From positions 1 through 64,000 of the forward strand of contig NZ_FSRQ01000005.1 of assembly GCF_900143185.1 (NCBI RefSeq): a stretch of 64,000 nt of DNA, given 5' to 3'. Below the pieces are notes generated by a model. The model ran no database searches. It had not been told where the DNA came from and saw only the letters and a program-made list of their open reading frames with translations. Below are positions 47,635 to 55,972 of this stretch, piece after piece. Every line of letters begins with the position of its first letter. Position 1 is the first letter of the stretch. The DNA comes from Chryseobacterium scophthalmum (GTDB lineage: Bacteria; Bacteroidota; Bacteroidia; Flavobacteriales; Weeksellaceae). The position numbers were made by a program, and so were the translations under genes.

Positions 47635-48396
47635 TTTTGCTCTTAATCGTTCTTTAATTGCCTCAATATTTTTCTTAGCAGAATCTTCGAGAATTAAACT
47701 TGCACTCATATGAATTCTTGCAGGCATTAATTCATTAAAATGCTCTGTTCCTTCCCAAGAAACTTTTTTAATTAAAGCTAAAGCGTCTTCGCTTCTTGTA
47801 GCCAAAGTGTTTAAGAATTTATCTAATTTAGAATCCATCTCAGCAATGTTTTCAGAAACTGAGTGATAAATATTATGTTGCTCTGCCCAATCTGCCGATC
47901 TGAAATCTGCATCAATTGCCATAGCCGAAAACTGAGATTTTCCGATTTTTCTTTCTACGTAAGGCCCGATTACGAAAGGTCCGATTCCCAAATTAATTTC
48001 AGTTAAAGCTAAAGCAGAATCTTTGGTTGCAAAACAGTAATCTGCACCACAAGCCAATCCTACTCCACCACCGGTAGTTTTCCCCTGAACTCTTACCACT
48101 ACAATTTTTCCGCAATTTCTCATTGCATTTAAAACTTTGGCAAAACCTCCGAAAAATTTGGTAGATGCTTCCAGTTCTTCAATTGCCAAAAGCTCATCAA
48201 AACTTGCACCAGCGCAGAATGCTTTTTCACCCTCACTTTTTACAAGAATTGCTTTTACTTCTTTTTTAGCCCCTTCTTCTAAAATTGTTTCCGCTAATTT
48301 TTCGAGAATTGCTCCAGGAAGAGCATTACTTTTTGCTGTTCCGAAAGTAATTTCGGCAATATTATTTTTAATTTCTGATGTTACAAAATCACTCAT
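47632..48396 (-). CDS. enoyl-CoA hydratase/isomerase family protein
   Basis: The protein has 254 residues with a crotonase fold. The oxyanion-hole segments are 'GEKAFCAGASFDELLAIEEL' (near 54-73) and 'GKTTGGGVGLACGADYCFAT' (near 104-123), followed by 'TEINLGIGPFVIGPYVER'. The usual catalytic Glu pair is not obvious by eye. It is 4-13 kb from the paa run and could serve it, but it has no direct operon link. It stands alone, ending at the terminator. Confidence 0.85.
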   Translation of the reverse strand: MSDFVTSEIKNNIAEITFGTAKSNALPGAILEKLAETILEEGAKKEVKAILVKSEGEKAFCAGASFDELLAIEELEASTKFFGGFAKVLNAMRNCGKIVVVRVQGKTTGGGVGLACGADYCFATKDSALALTEINLGIGPFVIGPYVERKIGKSQFSAMAIDADFRSADWAEQHNIYHSVSENIAEMDSKLDKFLNTLATRSEDALALIKKVSWEGTEHFNELMPARIHMSASLILEDSAKKNIEAIKERLRAK

Positions 48397-48698
48397 TTTT
48401 AGTCTATATTCGATTTATACAAAAGTACTAAATAAAGGACTTTTGAGAAAACTAATGTTCTAATTTTTAGTTCTAAAAATATTTAAATTAAAACTCCATC
48501 AGTAAAAATACCGATTTTTAAATACCGTATTTATACTCTATTTTGCTCTAACCGAAATCCGTTATTTTGTGATAGATAAAAAAGTTATCAAACTAATTCC
48601 CATGAAAGCTTTTATTATGCTATAAGCTTTCAACAAACGATTCTAGGCATAAATGAAATTCCCCGTTATTCGGGGAATTAATTTTTTCAGAAAAAGCT
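48397..48698. other. intergenic region with two hairpins
   Basis: About 300 bases without a gene between the enoyl-CoA hydratase start and the methyltransferase end, both on the minus strand. It holds a hairpin (AATTCCCCG with complement, 48657-48679) plus AAAGCTT-type pairing at 48605-48630. No promoter motif is clear. Confidence 0.5.
48657..48687 (+). terminator. hairpin with T-run on the plus strand
   Basis: AATTCCCCG and its perfect complement enclose a 5-base loop, followed by TTAATTTTTT on the plus strand. The minus strand has only a weak T-run, so for the minus-strand methyltransferase above it is a poor terminator. The direction remains uncertain. Confidence 0.5.
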
Positions 48699-49466
48699 TC
48701 ATTTATTTTTTCCGTAAAGCAGCATTCTTTTAAATGCGTAAATTGCAGGAAATGTTTCAAATTTTTCAGCAATACGCTTTTTATACTCGATGATAAATTT
48801 TTCTTTATTCTCTTCATTCAATCTTTCCAAATACGGAATCAACGCTGAACCCGAAATAAACTGGAATAGTTGTTCTGCATTATCAGCAATAATTGGATAT
48901 ACTTTTATAAAAATATTTAAATCTTTCAATCCGGCATCAAACATCATTTTAGCATATTCATCCAAACTTAAAACCGGAGAAACCCTGTTCCAATGTTGAA
49001 GTTGTGTCTTGTAAGGTTCTTCCGAAGCAAGCTGAAACAAAATTTGATTAAGTATATTCTCTGATTGAATCGGCATTTGAACAGCAAATTGCCCGTTCTC
49101 ACTTAATAAAGAAAGCAGCTTGGAAAATAATTTTTTGTGATCATCGGACCATTGCAAAGCAGCATTGCTAAAAATCAAATCCCATTTTTCTTCTGAATCG
49201 TATAATTCTTCAACCACTGTTTGCTTAAAACTTAAATTTTCATTTTTAAATTCTAAAGATTTCTGAAGCATTTCCGCAGAAGAATCAATTCCTAAAAATT
49301 CAGCATCTTCAAATTTTTCTGAAAGTATATGAGTTTGTTCACCTGTTCCGCAACCAATATCGATTGCTTTCTTGAGATTATCAGACGAAATTAAATTCAT
49401 CAAATCGAAAAAAGGTTGATAACGGATATTTTTAAATTGATTGTAAACTTCAGGATTCCAGGGCAT
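48699..49466 (-). CDS. class I SAM-dependent methyltransferase, trans-aconitate methyltransferase-like
   Basis: The protein has 255 residues. The SAM-binding motif 'AIDIGCGTGEQTHILSEKFE' lies at about 35-54, with 'EFLGIDSSAEMLQKS' next. The N-terminal 'WNPEVYNQFKNIRYQPFFD' is characteristic of the trans-aconitate 2-methyltransferase (Tam) family. A true trans-aconitate substrate is plausible but not shown. It is the gene next to the RAYT element. Confidence 0.82.
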   Translation of the reverse strand: MPWNPEVYNQFKNIRYQPFFDLMNLISSDNLKKAIDIGCGTGEQTHILSEKFEDAEFLGIDSSAEMLQKSLEFKNENLSFKQTVVEELYDSEEKWDLIFSNAALQWSDDHKKLFSKLLSLLSENGQFAVQMPIQSENILNQILFQLASEEPYKTQLQHWNRVSPVLSLDEYAKMMFDAGLKDLNIFIKVYPIIADNAEQLFQFISGSALIPYLERLNEENKEKFIIEYKKRIAEKFETFPAIYAFKRMLLYGKNK

Positions 49467-49491
49467 ATTTTTTATTTTTATTTGGTTGTAA

Positions 49492-49517
49492 GGGCGGATT
49501 CCGTAGGAATCCTATCT
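49492..49517 (+). repeat. RAYT-linked palindrome, downstream copy 2
   Basis: GGGCGGATTCCGTAGGAATC is followed by CTATCT, the REP-type stem and tail. It lies 60 bases downstream of the transposase stop codon. Confidence 0.75.
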
Positions 49518-49541
49518 GTGTAGAAGTGGATGGTGTGATGA

Positions 49542-49567
49542 GGGCGCGTTCCGTAGGAACGCTATCT
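49542..49567 (+). repeat. RAYT-linked palindrome, downstream copy 1
   Basis: GGGCGCGTTCCGTAGGAACG is followed by CTATCT. It lies next to the transposase stop codon and is inverted relative to the copies upstream of the gene. Confidence 0.8.
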
Positions 49568-49574
49568 CTAATTT

Positions 49575-50039
49575 CTAATCGTAAAATTCAAACAAATATT
49601 GTTCCTGAAATTCAATTTCAAAAGCATTTAAAAATTCTATATACTCTTCTTTAAAAGTTTTCTTTTTATGATGTAATTCTTGGTTTAAAATATAATTTAC
49701 AACTTGCTCTTTCTGACTTTTTGCGTAAGAAAATGCACCATAACCTTGTTGCCACCCAAAGTGATTTAGACATAGCTTTTTTTCATTGATAAAATTTGTT
49801 GATTCTGTTTTGACGGTTTTCACCAGATCTGAGATAGTAATTTGTAAATTTTTATAACTAAAAAAGATGTGAACATGATCCGGATTCGCATAAATAGCCA
49901 AAACTTTTTGCCCTTTATTATTGAAAATACCACAAATATATTTTTCAATTTCATCACGAACAGAATTTATAATTTTATTGTCTCTACCTTTTGTGGCAAA
50001 GACAAGTTGAATATAAACTTGTGTGTATGTGTTTGGCAT
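49575..50039 (-). CDS. REP-associated tyrosine transposase (RAYT, IS200-like TnpA)
   Basis: This 154-residue Y1 HUH-type nuclease has the motif 'PDHVHIFFSY' (HUH at about 54-56) and catalytic Tyr in 'YGAFSYAKSQKEQV' (about 98-110). It also shares the general beginning 'TYTQVYIQLVFATKGRDNKI' of Y1 transposases. Flanking palindromes (two on each side, inverted relative to one another) and the shortness of the gene indicate a RAYT rather than an IS200 with ends of its own. Such enzymes cut single-stranded REP hairpins and are usually domesticated rather than active transposases. It sits between two unrelated genes. Confidence 0.85.
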   Translation of the reverse strand: MPNTYTQVYIQLVFATKGRDNKIINSVRDEIEKYICGIFNNKGQKVLAIYANPDHVHIFFSYKNLQITISDLVKTVKTESTNFINEKKLCLNHFGWQQGYGAFSYAKSQKEQVVNYILNQELHHKKKTFKEEYIEFLNAFEIEFQEQYLFEFYD

Positions 50040-50052
50040 TTTTCACTTTTTT

Positions 50053-50076
50053 AGATAGCGTTCCTACGGAACGCCA
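50053..50076 (-). repeat. RAYT-linked palindrome, upstream copy 1
   Basis: This is the reverse complement of the downstream type, with AGATAG leading into CGTTCCTACGGAACG. It lies just upstream of the transposase start codon. Confidence 0.8.
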
Positions 50077-50102
50077 CGTTGCTAACCACTTTGTTTTCTA
50101 CA

Positions 50103-50128
50103 CAGATTGCATTCCTACGGAATGCCTC
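50103..50128 (-). repeat. RAYT-linked palindrome, upstream copy 2
   Basis: CAGATTGCATTCCTACGGAA followed by TGCC is a second inverted copy. A degraded third relative (AATCCCTAAAGAACGACGCT) follows at about 50140-50158. Confidence 0.7.
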
Positions 50129-50197
50129 TTCTGCAATAGAATCCCTAAAGAACGACGCTCGCTTCAAAGAAAATTCTTAGGATTTTAAATCAATAAT

Positions 50198-50887
50198 TTA
50201 TTTGTTCTTTAAAGCTAAAATATACTTATCAATATACAAATCTTTTTCTTTGGATTTGTACTGCTGAATATATCTCGGATGTTCTAAAACGGTCATTTTT
50301 TCAAACAGATGAGCTTCCTGATTTAGTTTTGAAATAAAATCGGCATTCTTTTTCCCTAAAATAAAAACTTCGGAAATATCAAGATTTAAACTGATGTGTT
50401 TTTTCAAAGAATCAATCATAAAATCTTTTACATCATTGAAAAGCTCTTTATCGTCGTAATAATTCGCATTAATCCAGTTTCCTTTTGATTTTCTTACAAT
50501 CGCCAACGGAAATGGAGAATTGATATAAATATCTTTGTAAAATTCATCTGCTCCTCCATAAGCAGCAATCATATCATAAATAAAAACTGAAGAAATTTCA
50601 TGCGTATAAGCAGATTCCATTTTAATTCCGCAGACATTTTCCAATCGTTTTGTATCGGTGAACGGAACTCCGGTAACTCCTGCTCCATGACGACTCGGGT
50701 TAATTCCAATTAAAAATTTTCTTTGATTTGAATCGTTGTAATATTTATGATAAAACTTTTCCATAACAACCATTGTTTCAGGGTTATCTAAATACGGATT
50801 CAAAACCTGAAAATCGTTCGGTAACTTTCCGGAATATTGTAAATTTCTATTAAACTCGATGACTTTATCAGCAAAAGTTGCATTCAT
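50198..50887 (-). CDS. SMUG2-like DNA glycosylase family protein (DUF4918)
   Basis: The protein has 229 residues. It has 'FLIGINPSRHGAGVTGVPFT' (about 57-76), the family's active-site-like segment at the position of the uracil-DNA glycosylase first motif, and 'VLEHPRYIQQY' (about 197-207) at the second. This matches the SMUG2/DUF4918 family of uracil-DNA glycosylase relatives. A role in base-excision repair of deaminated bases is likely. The ATG of the gene overlaps the stop codon of the upstream DUF4241 gene by one base. Confidence 0.8.
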   Translation of the reverse strand: MNATFADKVIEFNRNLQYSGKLPNDFQVLNPYLDNPETMVVMEKFYHKYYNDSNQRKFLIGINPSRHGAGVTGVPFTDTKRLENVCGIKMESAYTHEISSVFIYDMIAAYGGADEFYKDIYINSPFPLAIVRKSKGNWINANYYDDKELFNDVKDFMIDSLKKHISLNLDISEVFILGKKNADFISKLNQEAHLFEKMTVLEHPRYIQQYKSKEKDLYIDKYILALKNK

Positions 50888-51651
50888 TAGTTCAGAAAAA
50901 CAAAATTTTGTGGCTGATCATCTTCGCCTTCCTCATCGTCATCATCACTTAAAGCCAATTCGATATCAATGAACTGAATGTATAAGCCACAGATTTCTCC
51001 ATTTACATCGTAAGCAAAATATACAGGATAAGATCCGTCACCAAAACCGCTTGCAAACATAGGAATGTGATAATTTGTATTTGGAATTGTCCAGTTAATC
51101 CAATCTCCTGCATCTCTTTGATTGTTTGGATTTTCTTTATAGCTCTGAGCAAACAGTTTTGCAAAATAATCATCATAAATATTATCCACATTCAAATCAG
51201 CAATAAATTTATCAAATTCAGGAAGCGCTTCTGCATCTGCAATACTACCTAATCCTGCATCAACATGAAAACCGAAAAAGTCATCTTCTTTTACTCCATC
51301 CAAATTTTCATTTCCAATTAAAGCTTCCTGATAAATAACTGGTTTTTCATTAGTAAATTTCACCTTTACTGCAGCGTATCTATCACCCCAATCTTCAGAT
51401 TTTACAACAGCAATCGTTACTGGAAAATTTCCTTTTGGAGTTTCAATAAAATACGGTTTTTGTTTTGAATTAAGAAAAACCAAAGGATCTCTCACCACAA
51501 CTTTTCCGGAAGGCAACGAAACATTTCCTATTTCCATAACTTCCATTTTTTCACCTGCAATTTCGTCTAACGTGAAGTAAGATTCTAAATCTGTAGGACA
51601 AGTAAGAATATGTTTTGCTTCTGCATATTTCTGCATCCAGTTTTCTTCCAT
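50887..51651 (-). CDS. DUF4241 domain-containing protein
   Basis: The protein has 254 residues. It has the DUF4241 pattern 'TCPTDLESYFTLDEIAGEKM' (about 18-37), 'PLVFLNSKQKPYFIETPKGN' and 'GLGSIADAEALPEFDKFI'. The acidic C-terminus 'SDDDDEEGEDDQ' may act in binding. DUF4241 proteins are often found near toxins or immunity genes in other bacteria, but nothing here shows that role. It overlaps the glycosylase gene (ATG/TAG overlap), so the two are co-translated. Confidence 0.78.
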   Translation of the reverse strand: MEENWMQKYAEAKHILTCPTDLESYFTLDEIAGEKMEVMEIGNVSLPSGKVVVRDPLVFLNSKQKPYFIETPKGNFPVTIAVVKSEDWGDRYAAVKVKFTNEKPVIYQEALIGNENLDGVKEDDFFGFHVDAGLGSIADAEALPEFDKFIADLNVDNIYDDYFAKLFAQSYKENPNNQRDAGDWINWTIPNTNYHIPMFASGFGDGSYPVYFAYDVNGEICGLYIQFIDIELALSDDDDEEGEDDQPQNFVFLN

Positions 51652-51741
51652 GATAAAATATTTTTTGAATTGATTTTAAGTTTGAAAATAATGAATAAAA
51701 ATTAAGGCATGAAATCTGGAATGTGTTTTAACAAAAGATTA

Positions 51742-51776
51742 TAAAAAAACAGTGTAACAAAAATTGCTACACTGTT
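51742..51776 (-). terminator. terminator of the paa run
   Basis: AACAGTGTA and its perfect complement form a 9-base-pair stem with a loop of about 11 bases. It is followed by T7 on the minus strand and lies 29 bases past the paaZ stop codon. It marks the end of the phenylacetate unit. Confidence 0.85.
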
Positions 51777-51804
51777 AAATTGTTTTATTGTTAAATTTAA
51801 AATA

Positions 51805-54294
51805 TTAAATCAATCCAAACTGCTCAAAATGGTGAGTAAAATGCTTCTTATGCATCAACTCCCACATTTCTTTGTTTAATTTTCCGAACACAAAATTCAT
51901 ATGTTCTGCTTGTGGATTTTCTTTATAATAAATAGAGAATCTCTTCAAATTATCTAAGAAAGACTGTTTTGCAGCATCAAGATTTTTATGCTTTAATTCT
52001 AATAAAGTTTCATCTTCAGCCAAGAAAGGTGCAGGGAAATCTTTTGGCATTTTTCTGTGATTATACAGAGAATCTTGCCATTTTTCCAGCTGTTCTTCAG
52101 GAGTGAAACATTTGTCAGCTTCCGGTTCACCTAAACTTACCAAAACGCCATGTTCCAAATGCTCAATCATTTGCTGAGGAGACATTTTCCCCCAAGCTGG
52201 CTGAGTATTTTCAGATAATCCGTTTACAATTTTCTGAACATTTTTAAGATCAATAAAAGGAGAATGTTTAGCCACCAAAGTTAAAATTGTCGCTACGCAA
52301 ACTACCTCTTCTCTTTGGTTCACCACTTCCACCAACCATTTTACAACACCAGAAGGAATATTTCTTCCTTTTACTCCACGGTTGATCTTTTCTTTTGCCG
52401 TTAAATAAACCGTAATCGTGTCTCCTGCATAAACAGGTTTGAAGAAAGAACAGTTTTCTAATCCGTAATTCGCAATTACAGGACCTTTTTTACCAGAAAC
52501 AAATAATCCAGCTGCTGCGGAAAGAATGAAGTATCCGTGAGCAACGGTTTTATCGAAAATAGTTCCTGTTAAACTTGTTGCGTCTGTGTGAGCATAGAAA
52601 TGATCCCAAGAAACATTAGAGAAATTAACGATATCTGCATCAGTAACCGTTCTTCCTGCGGTTTCTAAAGAATCTCCAACTTCAACTTCTTCGAAATATT
52701 TTTGGAAAGGATGTTTGTCAGAATATTTTTTCTCAGCACCTTGCTGATAAACCTTTGTAATTGCAGTCAAAATATCTGGAGAACCTTGAATGGCTGTTTT
52801 CTGAAGAAAGAAATGAAGACCGTTCAAACCGCCCATTTCTTCACCACCACCTGCTCTTCCGGGGCCTCCATGCATCAAAGTAGGAAGTGGAGAACCGTGA
52901 CCTGTACTTTCTTTTGCATTGTCTCTGTTCAACACGAAAATTCTACCGTGCTGAGAAGCCATTTTCCATGAAGTTTCGGCTACAAATTTTTCATCATGAG
53001 AAATGATAGAACCTACCAAACTTCCTTTTCCTCTTTTTGCCAACGTAGCAGCTTCTTCCGCATCTTTGTAAGGCATCAACGTAGAAACCGGTCCAAAAGC
53101 TTCGACATCGTGAGAGATATTTTTCGTGAATGGAGAATCGTTTAAGAACAATTTCGGACTCATAAATGCACCATTTTCATAGTTTGCATCTACCAATTCG
53201 TGTTTTCCGTCATAGACAAGTTCATTTTCAGTTTTTAGAATATCAACTTTTCTTAAAACCTCATCATACTGCTGTTTTCCAACCAAAGAACCCATTCTTG
53301 TTTCTCTGCTTAATGGATTTCCGATTTTTGTCTGATCTAAAGCTTTAGATAAAGCATTCTGAACGTCACCAATTAAGTTTTCAGGAACAATAATTCTTCT
53401 GATTGCCGTACATTTTTGTCCAGCTTTCGTCGTCATTTCTGTACGAACTTCTTTGATGAATAAATCAAATTCAGGAGTTCCCGGTTTTGCATCCAATCCA
53501 AGAATTGAACAGTTCAAAGAATCTGCTTCCATGTTGAAACGAACCGCATTTCCAGCTACAGAAGGTAAAGATTTTAATTTTCTACCTGTATTTGCAGAAC
53601 CTGTAAACAATACAGAATCTCCGTCCTGAACGTAGTCTAAAATATTTCCCGGTTCACCACAAACCAATTGAAGTGCCCCTTCAGGAAGAACACCGCTTTC
53701 GATCATATCCTGAAAAACCGCATTCGTTAAGTAAGAACCAAACGGCGAAGGCTTCACAATTGAAGGAACACCTGCTAACAAAGATGTGGATAACTTTTCT
53801 AACATTCCCCAAACCGGGAAGTTATACGCATTAATTTGTACAGAAACTCCTTCACTAGGCGTTAAAATATGAGCTCCCAAGAAAGTTCCATTCGCAGAAA
53901 TCTTCTGAGTTTCTCCATCTACCCAAAACGGAGTGTTCGGAAGCATTCTTTTCGCCAAACCTGAATAGGTAAAGAAAGTACCAAAACCACCTTCAATATC
54001 TACCCAAGAATCTGCGTGTGTTGCTCCTGTTTTATATGATAATTCGTAATATTTTTTCTTTCTTTCTAAAAGGTAAAGCGCTACTTTTTTCAACATTTCA
54101 CCACGATCGTAGAATGTCATGGATGAAAGGTTTTTGTAACCTACTGTTCTTCCGTAGTCTAAAGCCTGTTCAAAATTCAGTCCTTCAGTATCCGAGACAG
54201 CAACCTGTTCTCCTGTTACAGCGTTGTACAAAGGAATTCCGTTTCCATTTCCTTCGACCCATTCGCCGTAGATATAGTTTTTTAACTTTTCCAT
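51805..54294 (-). CDS. paaZ: PaaZ: oxepin-CoA hydrolase / 3-oxo-5,6-dehydrosuberyl-CoA semialdehyde dehydrogenase with extra C-terminal DUF1569-like domain
   Basis: This 829-residue protein opens the oxepin-CoA ring and oxidises the resulting aldehyde in phenylacetate breakdown. Residues 1-520 are an aldehyde dehydrogenase with catalytic Cys in 'AGQKCTAIRRIIV' (about 295) and 'RFNMEADSLNCSILG' (the Glu region). Residues about 530-680 are an R-specific enoyl-CoA hydratase-like (MaoC) domain with 'SWDHFYAHTDATSLTGTIFD' and 'KTVAHGYFILSA'. E. coli PaaZ ends near 681. Here about 145 more residues follow, beginning 'GKMSPQQMIEHLEHGVLVSL' and ending 'HKKHFTHHFEQFGLI'. The histidine-rich pattern is that of DinB/DUF1569 four-helix domains. 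It is the last paa gene and precedes the terminator. Confidence 0.95.
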   Translation of the reverse strand: MEKLKNYIYGEWVEGNGNGIPLYNAVTGEQVAVSDTEGLNFEQALDYGRTVGYKNLSSMTFYDRGEMLKKVALYLLERKKKYYELSYKTGATHADSWVDIEGGFGTFFTYSGLAKRMLPNTPFWVDGETQKISANGTFLGAHILTPSEGVSVQINAYNFPVWGMLEKLSTSLLAGVPSIVKPSPFGSYLTNAVFQDMIESGVLPEGALQLVCGEPGNILDYVQDGDSVLFTGSANTGRKLKSLPSVAGNAVRFNMEADSLNCSILGLDAKPGTPEFDLFIKEVRTEMTTKAGQKCTAIRRIIVPENLIGDVQNALSKALDQTKIGNPLSRETRMGSLVGKQQYDEVLRKVDILKTENELVYDGKHELVDANYENGAFMSPKLFLNDSPFTKNISHDVEAFGPVSTLMPYKDAEEAATLAKRGKGSLVGSIISHDEKFVAETSWKMASQHGRIFVLNRDNAKESTGHGSPLPTLMHGGPGRAGGGEEMGGLNGLHFFLQKTAIQGSPDILTAITKVYQQGAEKKYSDKHPFQKYFEEVEVGDSLETAGRTVTDADIVNFSNVSWDHFYAHTDATSLTGTIFDKTVAHGYFILSAAAGLFVSGKKGPVIANYGLENCSFFKPVYAGDTITVYLTAKEKINRGVKGRNIPSGVVKWLVEVVNQREEVVCVATILTLVAKHSPFIDLKNVQKIVNGLSENTQPAWGKMSPQQMIEHLEHGVLVSLGEPEADKCFTPEEQLEKWQDSLYNHRKMPKDFPAPFLAEDETLLELKHKNLDAAKQSFLDNLKRFSIYYKENPQAEHMNFVFGKLNKEMWELMHKKHFTHHFEQFGLI

Positions 54295-54315
54295 AAAATA
54301 TTTTATATTTTAATT

Positions 54316-54416
54316 TAACGATGTATCAATCTAGCAGTTTACCAATGAGATGCTTCGAAAATCTCAGTATGACATTATGCAATTGTTAGATTTTTACATT
54401 GGTATATTGTTACATT
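54316..54416. repeat. octamer-array hairpin E1 (paaZ/esterase junction)
   Basis: The left arm is four tandem octamers (TAACGATG, TATCAATC, TAGCAGTT, TACCAATG). The right arm is their inverted counterpart, ending TATATTGTTACATT. The loop holds GAGATGCTTCG followed by CTCAGTATGACA, a relative of the module seen in E3 and E7. It reaches the stop codon of the esterase gene. Confidence 0.85.
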
Positions 54417-55243
54417 TATTTCGGTTCCTGGTACGGAAACAATTTCACTAAACCTTCATACAAACTTCTGTGAAGAATTGTTGCGTGATTGTCTGTTTCC
54501 ATCATTTTATATTCTATCGTCCAGTTTTTCTTGTTTGATTTTTTCAGAACATCATAGAAAGCTTCAGCATCTTTTACCATTACCGGGTGTTCCCCTTTTC
54601 CAACAGAAACATAAACGAATTTTTTAGTATCTGGAATTTTAGCTAACAATTGAGGAGCCTGTTTCAAGAGACTTTGATCATCCCACCATAAACTCGGACT
54701 GATGATAAAATAATTATTAAACATTTCAGGTTTTTTCAACAAAATTTCTGTTGCTAAAAGTCCGCCTAAAGATTGTCCGAATAAATATTTATCAGTTGTC
54801 TTAAACTGACTTTCGATATAAGGTTTTAATTCTTTCTCCAAAAAACTAATGAATTTATCAGAATGTCCTGTTGTAGGATAATCTTTTTGTAAATCTTTTA
54901 AATCCGTATGAAAAGTAAAATCTTTCTTTCGGTCAATATTCGCAATTCCCACCACAATAGTTTCCGGCATCGAATACATTTGATTAAAGAATTGAATCAA
55001 TCCTGTAACGTGAATGAAATCTTCGTTCATACTTCCATCCAAAAGATAGATGATCGGGTAAGATTTTGTTTTGTCGAAATTTTGTGGAAGATAAATGTTC
55101 AGAACTCTATCTTCATTTAAGATCTTAGACTTTATGGTTCTAATTTCTCCAATAGTCAATGGTTTTACATTTTTAGTCTGAGCGAAGGTCAGAGATTGAA
55201 ATGCAAGCAGAATACTGCAGAAAATGAGAAGTTTTTTTAACAT
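54416..55243 (-). CDS. secreted alpha/beta-hydrolase, esterase family
   Basis: The protein has 275 residues with a signal peptide (1-21, ending LTFAQ), so it is exported or periplasmic. The fold is that of the enterochelin esterase/IroE group: 'YPIIYLLDGSMNEDFIHVTG' near 62-81, nucleophile elbow 'FGQSLGGLLATEIL' (Ser at about 157), and a catalytic-His region 'MMETDNHATILH' near 251-262. It lies within the paa run, between paaY and paaZ. It has no obvious place in phenylacetate breakdown, but could supply phenylacetate by cleaving phenylacetyl esters. That is speculation. Confidence 0.82.
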   Translation of the reverse strand: MLKKLLIFCSILLAFQSLTFAQTKNVKPLTIGEIRTIKSKILNEDRVLNIYLPQNFDKTKSYPIIYLLDGSMNEDFIHVTGLIQFFNQMYSMPETIVVGIANIDRKKDFTFHTDLKDLQKDYPTTGHSDKFISFLEKELKPYIESQFKTTDKYLFGQSLGGLLATEILLKKPEMFNNYFIISPSLWWDDQSLLKQAPQLLAKIPDTKKFVYVSVGKGEHPVMVKDAEAFYDVLKKSNKKNWTIEYKMMETDNHATILHRSLYEGLVKLFPYQEPK

Positions 55244-55261
55244 ATTTAAATTTAAAGTGGG

Positions 55262-55855
55262 TTATTTCACATCATCCCAAATGCTGTAATCAACAACTTT
55301 TGTAGGAATCTGCTGAACATATTCTGTAAACGGTTCGCAAGGTAAAATCGCATCTTTTCCTTCTCTTGCCAATTCCTGATAAAGTTTTGTTCCTTCTGTT
55401 TTCCATTTGATCATTTCATCGGAAACATCACGGATAATTTTTGCAGGACTTCCAACAATTAATTTTCTTGCATCACATTTGAAATTCGCAGGAACAAAAG
55501 CCAAAGCACCGATAATGCATTCATCACCGATAACCGCTTTATCCATTACGACAGCATTCATTCCAACCAAACAGTTTCTACCGATATGTCCGGAATGAAT
55601 AATCGCACCGTGACCGATGTGTGCAGATTCTTCCAAAATTGTTTCAATACCCGGAAAAACATGAAGCGTACAGTTTTCCTGAACATTCGCGCCGTCTTTA
55701 ATGATAATTTTACCCCAATCGCCACGAATTACTGCATTGGGACCGATATAAACTTCTTCACCAATCTCTACATTTCCAATAATTACCGCCTGTGGATGAA
55801 TATAAGCAGAAGGTTTGATGATGGGGCGAATACCGTGATATGAGTAAATGTTCAT
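55262..55855 (-). CDS. paaY: PaaY-like hexapeptide-repeat thioesterase / gamma-class carbonic anhydrase family protein
   Basis: The protein has 197 residues with a left-handed beta helix of hexapeptide repeats ('SAYIHPQAVIIGNVEIGEEV', 'GPNAVIRGDWGKIIIKDGAN', 'GHGAIIHSGHIGRNCLVGMN'). The His triplet (about 66, 82 and 87) can bind zinc as in gamma carbonic anhydrases. The C-terminal helix and 'FTEYVQQIPTKVVDYS' tail match PaaY, which removes dead-end CoA thioesters. It lies between paaJ and the esterase gene. Assignment to PaaY rests on similarity and context. Confidence 0.88.
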   Translation of the reverse strand: MNIYSYHGIRPIIKPSAYIHPQAVIIGNVEIGEEVYIGPNAVIRGDWGKIIIKDGANVQENCTLHVFPGIETILEESAHIGHGAIIHSGHIGRNCLVGMNAVVMDKAVIGDECIIGALAFVPANFKCDARKLIVGSPAKIIRDVSDEMIKWKTEGTKLYQELAREGKDAILPCEPFTEYVQQIPTKVVDYSIWDDVK

Positions 55856-55880
55856 AAAATTTTTTGTTAAAAAATTAATG

Positions 55881-55958
55881 TAACAATGTATCAGTTTACC
55901 AATGTAACAATTGAAAACTGCGCGCTAATTGTTACACTGATACATTGTTATATTGGTA
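55881..55958. repeat. octamer-array hairpin E2 (paaY/paaJ junction)
   Basis: The left arm is TAACAATG, TATCAGTT, TACCAATG, TAACAATT. The right arm is the near-perfect inverse. A 14-base loop (GAAAACTGCGCGCT) lacks the central module. This is the most perfect of the eight hairpins. Confidence 0.88.
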
Positions 55959-55972
55959 AATTATTGAAAAAG

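Noticed and set aside
48657..48687. Terminator for the minus-strand methyltransferase
   Set aside because: The T-run is on the plus strand, so it does not serve the minus-strand gene; I list it with low confidence.
50887..51651. Polymorphic toxin immunity gene
   Set aside because: DUF4241 can be linked to toxins elsewhere, but there is no toxin gene nearby and the partner is a DNA glycosylase.
54416..55243. Ferric-siderophore esterase partner of the siderophore locus
   Set aside because: It is 35 kb away inside the paa run, and hydroxamate siderophores do not need ester cleavage; similarity to IroE-like folds alone is not enough.
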